DNA from: an uncultured Muribaculaceae bacterium
GTDB taxonomy: Bacteria; Bacteroidota; Bacteroidia; Bacteroidales; Muribaculaceae
Direction: 5' to 3'
Length of the DNA: 51,774 nt
Assembly: GCA_910578075.1 (NCBI GenBank)
Contig: CAJTPK010000001.1
Location: 1-51,774 of the forward strand
The notes under the pieces are model-generated. The model ran no database searches, was not told the DNA's origin, and was given only the letters and a program-made list of their open reading frames with translations. This document shows positions 1 through 7,469 of the stretch, one piece after another. Position numbers and translations under genes: made by a program. The stretch's first letter is position 1, and each line of letters opens with the position of its first letter.

Positions 1-198
1 TTCCGAACATTCGACAAGAAACAGAAACGAGAGGCATACGAGCGTCAGCAAGGAATCTGTCCTCATTGTCGCAAGCACTTTGAACTGGAAGAAATGGAGG
101 CTGACCATATAACCCCGTGGAAAGAGGGAGGCACAACAGTAGCCGATAATTGTCAGATGCTATGCCGCAACTGTAACCGCGTCAAAGGAGCAAGATAA
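1..198 (+). CDS. HNH endonuclease, C-terminal fragment
   Basis: The window opens inside this gene; 65 codons and a TAA stop remain. The fragment shows a complete HNH/zinc-type nuclease core: a CxxC pair (GICPHC), then ADHITPW with the catalytic Asp-His, then an Asn and a second Cys pair (NCQMLCRNCN) and a basic end (RVKGAR). This arrangement is typical of HNH modules at the C-terminus of larger proteins such as DUF262/GmrSD-type defence nucleases, but the N-terminal part lies outside the window, so the full architecture is unknown. It converges on tag with a one-base gap. Confidence is high for the HNH fold and low for any specific role. Confidence 0.8.
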   Translation, partial: FRTFDKKQKREAYERQQGICPHCRKHFELEEMEADHITPWKEGGTTVADNCQMLCRNCNRVKGAR

Positions 199-199
199 C

Positions 200-775
200 T
201 TACTTATTTCTTTTGCAATAACACCCGTCAATGTGGTCGTCAATAAAACCAGTTGCTTGCAGATGGGCGTAGCAGATGGTTGAGCCGAAGAATTTGAAGC
301 CTCGGCGTTTCATATCTTTCGCTATTGCATCCGACTCGGGCGATGTGACCGGAATATCAGCCATTGTTGCCGGATGATTTATAACCGGGAAATCTCCGTG
401 GAAGAAGGAGCGAAGATAGTTGAAAAAACTGCCGTACTCTTTCTGAATCTCAATGAATAACCGGGCATTGGAAATGGCAGACTGAATTTTACGGCGGTTC
501 TTGACTATTCCGTCAAATTTCATCAATCGCTCAACATCTTCTTCGGTCATGGCAGCAACTTTCTCAACATCGAAGTTGTGAAATGCCTCACGATAGCCTT
601 CACGTTTGCGCAGGATTGTTATCCAAGCCAGCCCAGCCTGCGCGCTTTCCAACGTGAGGAACTCAAAGAGTGTATGGTCATCCGTGACGAGCCGCCCCCA
701 TTCCTCATCGTGATACTTCACATATAGCGGGTCGTCCTCACACCACGGACAACGATTAAGTTTCTCAGATACCAT
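200..775 (-). CDS. tag: DNA-3-methyladenine glycosylase I
   Basis: Tag excises 3-methyladenine from alkylated DNA, the first step of base excision repair. The 191-residue protein has the usual length of the family. It keeps the Tag zinc ligands: Cys9 and His22 near the N-terminus (RCPWC, KYHDEEWG) and His181 and Cys185 near the end (DDHIDGC). Glu43 in LTLESAQAGL matches the base-contacting Glu38 of E. coli Tag, and AWITILRKR matches the following helix-hairpin-helix region. It is the last gene of a tight minus-strand cluster after HU and a Cys/His-rich mini-protein, with a three-base gap upstream, so it is probably co-transcribed with them. Confidence 0.95.
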   Translation of the reverse strand: MVSEKLNRCPWCEDDPLYVKYHDEEWGRLVTDDHTLFEFLTLESAQAGLAWITILRKREGYREAFHNFDVEKVAAMTEEDVERLMKFDGIVKNRRKIQSAISNARLFIEIQKEYGSFFNYLRSFFHGDFPVINHPATMADIPVTSPESDAIAKDMKRRGFKFFGSTICYAHLQATGFIDDHIDGCYCKRNK

Positions 776-778
776 TTT

Positions 779-937
779 TCAATCCCAGTCATTCAGGTTG
801 GCCATGATACGGTCAATATCGCTTTCATCGAAAATCTCCGGCTGCTTCTCGTGGCAATGACATTCACCATCGCAATGACAACCACATTCACAAGTATCCG
901 TCAGTTCTTCGAGTGCGCTCTCATTTTCATGTTCCAT
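779..937 (-). CDS. Cys/His-rich mini-protein, metallothionein-like
   Basis: A 52-residue protein I do not recognise by name. The start at 937 is preferred because it lies one base after the HU stop codon; a longer reading would run deep into the HU gene. Residues 16-29 hold six Cys (16, 18, 20, 22, 26, 28) and three His (21, 27, 29) in alternating CxC/CxH order, followed by an acidic tail ending in NLNDWD. This density of soft ligands suggests metal binding, zinc or copper being likely, but the protein is shorter than classical bacterial metallothioneins. It sits between HU and tag with gaps of one and three bases, so it is translated from the same message. Tag itself is a zinc protein, but a chaperone link is only a guess. 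Confidence 0.7.
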   Translation of the reverse strand: MEHENESALEELTDTCECGCHCDGECHCHEKQPEIFDESDIDRIMANLNDWD

Positions 938-938
938 C

Positions 939-1214
939 TTACTTTGCCACCTCCTTCTTGAACTCTGCTGCGGGCTTGAATGCCGGGATGTTGTGAGCCG
1001 GAATAATGATGGTGGTATTCTTGGATATGTTGCGGGCAGTCTTTTCGGCACGTTCTTTTATGATGAAGCTGCCGAAGCCTCGGAGATATACGTTCTCGCC
1101 GTGTGCGAGGCTTTCTTTGATTGAGGTCATCAGACATTCAACTACTGCGAGGACACTTGCCTTTTCAATGCCGGTTGTCTTGGCTATTTCGGTAACGATT
1201 TCTGCTTTTGTCAT
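939..1214 (-). CDS. HU-family nucleoid DNA-binding protein
   Basis: A 91-residue HU/IHF-type histone-like protein that would bend and compact DNA as a dimer. It begins MTKAEIV, the standard HU N-terminus. It has the core GFGSFIIKERAEKTARN and then the DNA-binding arm ending in PAHNIPAFKPAAEFK. A longer in-frame start at 1295 would add a non-HU leader across the promoter and is rejected. A TAATTTTG box lies 24-31 bases upstream of the start. It is first in a three-gene minus-strand unit with the Cys/His mini-protein and tag. Confidence 0.93.
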   Translation of the reverse strand: MTKAEIVTEIAKTTGIEKASVLAVVECLMTSIKESLAHGENVYLRGFGSFIIKERAEKTARNISKNTTIIIPAHNIPAFKPAAEFKKEVAK

Positions 1215-1237
1215 ATTATTTTTTGAAATTAGGGATG

Positions 1238-1245
1238 CAAAATTA
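1238..1245 (-). promoter_or_regulatory. Bacteroidetes -7 promoter box of HU operon
   Basis: On the minus strand this reads TAATTTTG, matching the TAnnTTTG -7 element of the primary Bacteroidetes sigma factor. It would start transcription about 20 bases before the HU start codon. No clear -33 TTTG is seen at ideal spacing. Confidence 0.55.
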
Positions 1246-1733
1246 GCGAAAAATCCTGATATTTGGAATAGTAAGTTGCCCCTCGCCGCCTCCAAAGGCG
1301 GCCGAAATTTTTAGGATTTTGAGCGTAAAACGGCGGAGCAACTCTTCACAGGGCTGCACCGCATGGCTTATATTACGGATATTGGTTTTTGCTCTTTTCT
1401 GCAAACGTTTTGATTATGACCTCCATCGGTGTGGTGCAGGTTGGGTTAACTTATGGATTGCCTATGACCTATTCAAAAATCAGGAAGTCAAAATCTCATA
1501 AATTTGGAAGAGGAACACTCATAAATTGGGAAGTTTGGTAGTTTGCTCTTATTGTTGCGCTTATTATTGATGACAAAACAAAATTTAAAAATACTGTTGT
1601 CCGGTAAATTTTGAAACCTTAATAATTAGAACGCTGAACTCCGTTTCACTTTATAAACGCGGAACTCACGCGGAACTATGATATTTAGGCAGAGTGTCCG
1701 GAAGAAACAGAGCGGACAAATCAGAACTGAAGT
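1246..1733. other. Gene-poor intergenic stretch with small repeats
   Basis: About 490 bases with no convincing gene. It holds a GC-rich hairpin (1285-1291 with 1296-1302), a CTGCACC/GGTGCAG inverted pair (1354-1360, 1433-1439), a 16-base direct repeat with one mismatch (1495-1510, 1518-1533), and a ten-base direct repeat ACGCGGAACT (1657-1666, 1668-1677). A 60-codon open frame at 1319-1501 has no recognisable domain or start signal and is not called as a gene. Confidence 0.5.
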
Positions 1734-1851
1734 CCAGATTTGTGGCGCTGAACGCAGGCGGAACGACAGGCTTATGAGTTTATTTCTGCATCCAATTGAC
1801 TGCGAGCTACCGGCTCGTTCCGCCTGCGTTCAGCACCGGTAATAAATCTGG
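1734..1851. repeat. Long inverted repeat / cruciform-capable element
   Basis: Two perfect 20-base arms (1747-1766 and 1815-1834, GCTGAACGCAGGCGGAACGA and its complement) are nested inside a second perfect 8-base pair (CCAGATTT at 1734-1741, AAATCTGG at 1844-1851). The 48-base centre is not coding. No T-run follows on either side, so it is not a simple terminator; it may be a palindromic repeat unit or a non-autonomous mobile remnant. Confidence 0.75.
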
Positions 1852-1909
1852 AGGCGTAATGATTTTGATTGCAGAGATAAGCATTTATATCTTCCAATCC
1901 AACCAATGA

Positions 1910-1962
1910 TGTAAAAATGGGCAGTTATGCTTGCCGATTCTTTCATCGGCAAGTATAACTGC
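1910..1962 (-). terminator. Rho-independent terminator after M16 protease
   Basis: Arms 1921-1938 and 1945-1962 form an 18-pair stem with one G-T wobble and a six-base loop. On the minus strand the stem is followed by CCATTTTTACATC. It lies 15 bases after the protease stop codon and probably ends the four-gene operon. Confidence 0.8.
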
Positions 1963-1976
1963 ACCGCAGGTGACTA

Positions 1977-4733
1977 TTAGTGGTTGGATTGGGGACGCAT
2001 TATCAGGGTGGAGTGCCATCGGGTAAGGTCTTTGACGTAGGGGCGAACGTCTTTCAAGTCTGCAAGTGCCTTAAGATAGTCTGTGTGCATGTCTTGTCCG
2101 AATCTTTCGTTGGCCCGCATTACCACAAGGCGGTAGGCGTTGTCGGTGGAATTGTCGGAGTAGTTTTTTGCCAGATACTCTTTTACAGTATCAAGCTCTT
2201 TTTCAGTCACTCCATTCGTAAGCATGTCGTTTACAGTTCGGTTTATAATCTCGTTGGCTTCATCTTCATGTCCGGGTTCAATCTTGATATAACATGGCAT
2301 CATCACAGATGGGGAGTCTTCACCGTTCATGCCGGCTGTGATGGAGCAATGTCCCTGCACAGAATATGTCCATCCTCGTTTCTCCCGCAATTCTGTTAGC
2401 AGACGGGTTCGCAATATTTGTCCGAATGCAGTAGCCGCTATCACTCCCGGCAGATCATAGTTGCCGTCACCTGTATAGAAATTATAAACAACAGATACCG
2501 GATTACTCATCTCTCTGGAGAAATCAATCGTCTGGTTGGCGCGTGTGAAACGATAGTTTATGTCTTTGGGAGTTTCAATCCTTCCGTTTGTCGGGAGTGA
2601 GGCGATATATCTTTCAATGCAGTTCTCCAGAGAGTCCTTGTCGAAGTCGCCAGATATGTAGAAAACAAAATCCGCCATATCACCAAAACGGTCGCGATAC
2701 ACACTGAGTGTGAGATCCGGATTTACTTTATCGATGAATTCAACGGTGGTCTTTGCTCCCAATGGATGGCGGGAGTATACGTTGCGATGTATAGAATCTC
2801 CCATCACCTGAATCGGATTGACATGCTGGTTGCGGAGTTTATTGCGCTCTGCAGCAAGCATGGCTCTTACGGACAGGGAATCAAGATTCAATGAAGTGGC
2901 CTTGAGATGAAGCGTGCGGAACGCATCTGTCATATCTTCTTTCGTAGTGGCAGCTTCTATTGTCTCTTCGGTGTTGGTGATTTTTATGGAGGTATTTATT
3001 TTTCTGCCGACACTTAGCCGCTTAAGGTCATTTGCCGACCGATCTCCAGCTCCGCATACAGCCAGCACCTCATTGATCATCTTAAGGGTAGGGGCGTCAT
3101 TCTCATTATAGTTTTGCGAAAGACCTCCCTGACCGATTCCCCGTATGAATATTTGTCCGGGAACGTCTTTTGAATTCCATGTTATGACTTTGATACCGTT
3201 CGAAAGCGCATATTCGGTAGAGCCTGGAAATTTATAGGGTTTACTTGAAATAATCTTTCCAGCCTCAGGTTCAGCATCAAGGATAGTCTCATTGTTGGCG
3301 AAAGGAACAAACGGTTTTATATCCATTCCGTTCACGCTAAGAAAGGCCTTTCTAAGATCATCAGCCGACACTTCAGGGAAATCATCCTTCTGCGGGCAAT
3401 ATGAAATCAAGACGGCATTTCTGCCCGTTGTATCCACGACACTACGAATGTATTTTTCGGTATCTGTCAATGTCACCGAGTCTAATCCGGCGAGTTTTTC
3501 GTCACAAGATTCATCAATCTCCTGCGGCTCGGATTTATCAAGGAAATTCCGCACATACATACGTGCATATTCAGTAGAACCGGTTTTGGCAGCCTTCTGT
3601 TTTTTCTGATTAATATCTGCCCTCATCTGCTTACGTGCGATTTCAAATTCCTCAGGCGTGAAGCCATGACGCAGAGCACGAGATAATTCGGTGTACCACA
3701 GGCGCACGGCATCTGCTGCTCTTCCCGGTTTTACGACACCTCTCATCACCAGAGATTTCACTCCGCGGGAAAGCATGAATTTGGTTTCTCCTATGCCAAG
3801 ATACGTATGGGGACATTCCGGATCCAGTTCAATCTCATCAAATCTTGCTGCAAGCATTGCGCCCGAAAGTTCAGCAGCCAGATCATTCTCATATTCAGGA
3901 TGACGGAAATGAAGCTGAACAAGATTTGTTGTCTGTTCAGGATCGGATTCCGTAACAACTATCAGCTCTTTATTTTCGGAAACATCCGGCAACGATCTGA
4001 TGACAGACCCTTTCCTTTTGATTGATCCGAACATATCCTTGATTTTCTTCTCAGTATATTCCGGGTCGACATCTCCAACGACTATTATAGCCTGGTTGGA
4101 AGGAATATACCATTTATTATAGAATGCTTTTAGAGTTTTGGGTTTGAAATTCTTGACAATCTCCATTTTACCAATCGGCATTCTCTCACCGTAGATGCTT
4201 GAAGGGTAGATGGCTGGAAGCGCACGTTCGAGCTGGCGGTTGGCTGCGGAATTACGATGTCGCCATTCATTCTCAATAACTCCTCTTTCGGCATCTATGG
4301 CTTTCGGGTCAAGGGTGAGAGCTGAACACCAGTCGTTTATTATCAATAGACAGGAATCCACAACCGACTTGCGGTTTACCGGAACTTTGGAAATATTGTA
4401 TACCGTCTCATCTGTAGAGGTATACGCATTAAGGTTTTTCCCGAATTTGACGCCGTTGCTTTCGAGCCACGAGATGAGTGTGTTGTCAGGGAAATGCTTT
4501 GTACCATTGAAGCACATATGTTCGAGGAAGTGGGCGAGACCTCTCTCTGAATCAGCTTCATTTACAGATCCTGCACGCTGGGCAAGAAAAAAATCGGCCA
4601 TACCTGCCGGATTATTGTTAGTGCGGATATAGTAGGTCATCCCATTATCCAGTTTCCCCGTTCTTAACTCAGCATTTCCGGTCATAGCCAGAAACAATGC
4701 CGTGGAAGCAATAATCAGTTTTTTATTCATCAT
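1977..4733 (-). CDS. M16 family zinc metalloprotease, PqqL/FusC-like
   Basis: A 918-residue secreted M16 (pitrilysin-type) peptidase. A signal peptide (residues 1-21, ending GNA) predicts a periplasmic or surface location. The inverted zinc motif HFLEH is at residues 68-72 (ligands His68 and His72, base Glu71), and the third ligand is Glu149 in AERGVIENE, at the spacing expected for the family. The length covers two tandem M16 halves, the second probably non-catalytic. It is the last gene of the operon, 11 bases after the outer-membrane barrel gene and downstream of a TonB receptor. That pairing recalls FusA/FusC and YddB/PqqL, where an M16 enzyme digests an imported polypeptide. The substrate here is unknown. 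Confidence 0.9.
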   Translation of the reverse strand: MMNKKLIIASTALFLAMTGNAELRTGKLDNGMTYYIRTNNNPAGMADFFLAQRAGSVNEADSERGLAHFLEHMCFNGTKHFPDNTLISWLESNGVKFGKNLNAYTSTDETVYNISKVPVNRKSVVDSCLLIINDWCSALTLDPKAIDAERGVIENEWRHRNSAANRQLERALPAIYPSSIYGERMPIGKMEIVKNFKPKTLKAFYNKWYIPSNQAIIVVGDVDPEYTEKKIKDMFGSIKRKGSVIRSLPDVSENKELIVVTESDPEQTTNLVQLHFRHPEYENDLAAELSGAMLAARFDEIELDPECPHTYLGIGETKFMLSRGVKSLVMRGVVKPGRAADAVRLWYTELSRALRHGFTPEEFEIARKQMRADINQKKQKAAKTGSTEYARMYVRNFLDKSEPQEIDESCDEKLAGLDSVTLTDTEKYIRSVVDTTGRNAVLISYCPQKDDFPEVSADDLRKAFLSVNGMDIKPFVPFANNETILDAEPEAGKIISSKPYKFPGSTEYALSNGIKVITWNSKDVPGQIFIRGIGQGGLSQNYNENDAPTLKMINEVLAVCGAGDRSANDLKRLSVGRKINTSIKITNTEETIEAATTKEDMTDAFRTLHLKATSLNLDSLSVRAMLAAERNKLRNQHVNPIQVMGDSIHRNVYSRHPLGAKTTVEFIDKVNPDLTLSVYRDRFGDMADFVFYISGDFDKDSLENCIERYIASLPTNGRIETPKDINYRFTRANQTIDFSREMSNPVSVVYNFYTGDGNYDLPGVIAATAFGQILRTRLLTELREKRGWTYSVQGHCSITAGMNGEDSPSVMMPCYIKIEPGHEDEANEIINRTVNDMLTNGVTEKELDTVKEYLAKNYSDNSTDNAYRLVVMRANERFGQDMHTDYLKALADLKDVRPYVKDLTRWHSTLIMRPQSNH

Positions 4734-4744
4734 ATAATTGTTGT

Positions 4745-6199
4745 TTAGAATTTAAACGAGATTGAGAATGTGCTGACACCTGCCTCGCCGGAGAGGTGAG
4801 AATAGGAGGCATCAAAGGTTACAGCGTATTTATTTTTCAGCAATATGTCAAGACCTGCATTTACAGAAGCGAATTGACGTGTGGATGCAGCCTTGTCGAA
4901 ACCTTCAGACAGTATCGTGACAAATGGTTCGATGTCAGGATTATCAGTGGTAATATTAACCGAGTTGCTGCTCAGCGCAGGAATGTATCTATAGCAAGCG
5001 TCAGCTCTCAATATCACGCGGTTTTTAATCAGCATGGTCATTTCAGCACCGGTTCCTGCACTCAGGTTATCAATCATAATAGATTTTGCCGGTTCTCGAT
5101 ATGACTCCGAATAATGGGTGTATATTATCTCCGGAGAGAATGAAAGACGCGTCTTGCCTATTTTTAAACTATATAAGCTTCTTAAGCCGATACGATTGCT
5201 GTTGGATAGAAACATTCCTAATGAAGCTATCATAGGGTATTGGGCAGTCGAGGCATCCCCGAAAATATTCTCATACCCGTGTCTGCGTTCAAAATTGCAG
5301 AACGCTGTAACTCCCCATATATCTGTCTTGTAACCGGCTTCAGCGCATAACGAGCGGTTATCAATTTTGGACATCGGCAACTTATTTAAATCTGTAAGGA
5401 TATGATTTATCTTTTCAATGTGCGCTCCGACATTCGCGTATATGCCGGATGACAAAGGGAATAGTGTCAAAGCCCCTCCATATTTGAATCCGTTATAATA
5501 TGAGCTGAGTCCTTGACCGGCAAAGCGTGCGTAATGAGAGCCAAGACCGGTCATATGGTATATCTTTGATGATCCGAGTTCACTCATGAAAGATATTTCA
5601 CAGGTCTGTTTATATTTGGAATAATCACCGTTCAAGGCTAACCGATATTTCTCTGTGAGACTGTATGAAGCTCCTGCCGATATCTCAAGCAAAGCTGTGA
5701 TGTCTTTAGGTCGAGGGTCCACATTACGGTAATACAATCCGGCGTTATATAATCCGGAGGCACCTATTGTCCATCGGTTGCCTAAAGCTATGGTGACACA
5801 CCCTCCGAACGCATATCGCTCCAGATTCAGATTACCTCCCACAGCATCATATGTGAGATACGGATATACCTTCTGGATGTCGACATTCTCACAAAATCTC
5901 ACGTTATGCATGGCTCCGTTGTCATACTTTGCATCGGCAGTCAGGGTAATGTTCCCTTTTATTATATATGTCTCAGCCTTGAATTCTCCATACCTTTCCT
6001 TTGAACAATTCATGAATCTTCCTGACATCTCTGTCAGTGAAGAAGAATACTTGAAAGATGTCAATGCCGGATTATTCCAAGCCTCTCCTGTAAGACGGGG
6101 GATAGGGGAGTCATGATTTATAATAGCCGTATCAATCTGGGCAAAGAGAGACGTTGCATTAAGCAGCAACAGACTACTTAGATATAGGAGTGATGCCAT
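4745..6199 (-). CDS. Outer-membrane beta-barrel protein (DUF6850-like)
   Basis: About 484 residues with a signal peptide (MASLLYLSSLLLLNATSLFAQ) and a mature part rich in alternating amphipathic strands with Tyr/Phe. It ends in FSISFKF, the terminal Phe typical of proteins inserted by the BAM complex. It resembles the barrel family I know as DUF6850, found beside DUF4876 proteins and TonB receptors; that name is from memory and tentative. The ATG at 6199 is preferred over 6232 because it starts the signal peptide directly. Either start overlaps the end of the upstream lipoprotein gene (26 bases here), implying translational coupling. It may be an accessory channel or a lid partner of the receptor. 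Confidence 0.7.
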   Translation of the reverse strand: MASLLYLSSLLLLNATSLFAQIDTAIINHDSPIPRLTGEAWNNPALTSFKYSSSLTEMSGRFMNCSKERYGEFKAETYIIKGNITLTADAKYDNGAMHNVRFCENVDIQKVYPYLTYDAVGGNLNLERYAFGGCVTIALGNRWTIGASGLYNAGLYYRNVDPRPKDITALLEISAGASYSLTEKYRLALNGDYSKYKQTCEISFMSELGSSKIYHMTGLGSHYARFAGQGLSSYYNGFKYGGALTLFPLSSGIYANVGAHIEKINHILTDLNKLPMSKIDNRSLCAEAGYKTDIWGVTAFCNFERRHGYENIFGDASTAQYPMIASLGMFLSNSNRIGLRSLYSLKIGKTRLSFSPEIIYTHYSESYREPAKSIMIDNLSAGTGAEMTMLIKNRVILRADACYRYIPALSSNSVNITTDNPDIEPFVTILSEGFDKAASTRQFASVNAGLDILLKNKYAVTFDASYSHLSGEAGVSTFSISFKF

Positions 6200-7463
6200 C
6201 GTATGTAATGATTTGAGATGTTCCCTGTCCAAGACCTATGAGCGTATGCTGAGTCTCAATCTCGCTTGGAGTCACATTGCTATTGAAATCCACAGATGAA
6301 TTGTCGGTATCTTTCAACACAATCCTGCCATCATCCGCGATGTAAAGAAGCTTTCTTCTCACAGCCTTGAAGAAACGCGATTTATCGTTATTTATGTTTC
6401 CGCAATATGCCCATCCCATGTCGAGTCGGGGAGAGGTGACATTCCATTGCCACTCCGATTCAACAGAGCAGTTGACCACATCGATCACCCAATCATTCGG
6501 AATTTTGTAAGCTGTCTGACTCATGGGGAATGTCCCTGCATTTGTTACAAGGTCGTAATCATAAGAATATCTGTATTCCTTAAGATATGTTTCCTTGTCG
6601 ACAGGAATACGGGCAATACCAAATGCCTTGTAGCCGCGATTGTGCAGCATCCAGAAAGAATTGGTGTAGCAATACCATTTGTCAAGATTGGGAACATTAG
6701 GTGAATCTATGTCAAGATTTCCGGGAGAAGATGAGACATCATACCATTCCCAATCGGCATGTTCAAGCGAAAAAGAATTTGGATTTGCATTCCTATGATC
6801 TATGCCGACATCCGCAAGAAGAATGTATTCACCCGGTTTCACAGGATGTTCATTACCAGTGCCGGGGATTGTATATATAGCCTGCACGGTAACAGCTTCT
6901 TCCATGATATCCGGAGAAAAATCGAGTTTCTGGGTGGTAAGGAATTTTGATTCAAAGAGGGTGATACCGTCTGCATATACAATATGGTCGGTATTATTAT
7001 AGAGCTTGATGTAATCATCCCCGTAATATTGGTTTCCGGAATTCTGTAGGGTTCCGGTGAAAAACACTTCGGATATTATCAGGTCATCTGTAATGATATT
7101 ACAATAGGCGGTTAATCGGACAAGAGTGGCGTCTGATACTATCTGTATTGACCGACTTACGCCTCTTATGACTGCGTCATTCCCATTCCCAAGAACAATC
7201 GATGCCGAGAATTCAACATCGTAGATTCCCGGTAATAATCTGATGTCACCTTTTGACGGGTAAGAGAATCGGGTAACTTGCCATGAGGAAAGATTTCTGA
7301 AAGTTACTATCGCGTCAGTAATATCCGCCGGATCGATATCGTCGGGAAATCCTATTTTCAGATCAATATCATGAGTGGTTGTAGAAGATGAAAATTCATC
7401 ATCACAGGATGATGCAATAATTGTCATTGCGATAATCAGGAAAAATAAGATGTATGATTTCAT
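6174..7463 (-). CDS. DUF4876-like surface lipoprotein
   Basis: A 429-residue lipoprotein: a hydrophobic N-terminus ends in IIASSCDDE, a Bacteroidetes lipobox followed by acidic residues that often direct surface export. Residues of about 25-125 look like a beta-sandwich. The segment beginning LIISEVFFTG and continuing YIKLYNNTDHIVYADG resembles a lamin-tail-type fold, as in DUF4876 proteins. It is not a SusD (no helical TPR pattern), but it occupies the SusD position right after a TonB receptor (six-base gap). It is therefore likely to bind substrate at the cell surface for that receptor. The ligand cannot be read from the sequence. Confidence 0.65.
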   Translation of the reverse strand: MKSYILFFLIIAMTIIASSCDDEFSSSTTTHDIDLKIGFPDDIDPADITDAIVTFRNLSSWQVTRFSYPSKGDIRLLPGIYDVEFSASIVLGNGNDAVIRGVSRSIQIVSDATLVRLTAYCNIITDDLIISEVFFTGTLQNSGNQYYGDDYIKLYNNTDHIVYADGITLFESKFLTTQKLDFSPDIMEEAVTVQAIYTIPGTGNEHPVKPGEYILLADVGIDHRNANPNSFSLEHADWEWYDVSSSPGNLDIDSPNVPNLDKWYCYTNSFWMLHNRGYKAFGIARIPVDKETYLKEYRYSYDYDLVTNAGTFPMSQTAYKIPNDWVIDVVNCSVESEWQWNVTSPRLDMGWAYCGNINNDKSRFFKAVRRKLLYIADDGRIVLKDTDNSSVDFNSNVTPSEIETQHTLIGLGQGTSQIITYDGITPISK

Positions 7464-7469
7464 TTCAGT

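Noticed and set aside
779..1051. Longer 90-residue version of the Cys/His-rich protein
   Set aside because: It would overlap HU by 113 bases and its extra N-terminus is a basic low-complexity shadow of the HU frame; the ATG at 937 fits the gene spacing.
1285..1302. GC-rich hairpin followed by ATTTTT as a plus-strand terminator
   Set aside because: No plus-strand gene ends nearby (the HNH fragment stops at 198), so it has nothing evident to terminate.
1319..1501. 60-codon open frame on the plus strand in the intergenic region
   Set aside because: No promoter-proximal start signal, no recognised domain, and it overlaps repeats; kept as a region to check rather than a gene.
6174..7463. Lipoprotein after the TonB receptor as a SusD homologue
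   Set aside because: The sequence is beta-rich with a lamin-tail-like segment and lacks the helical TPR pattern of SusD.
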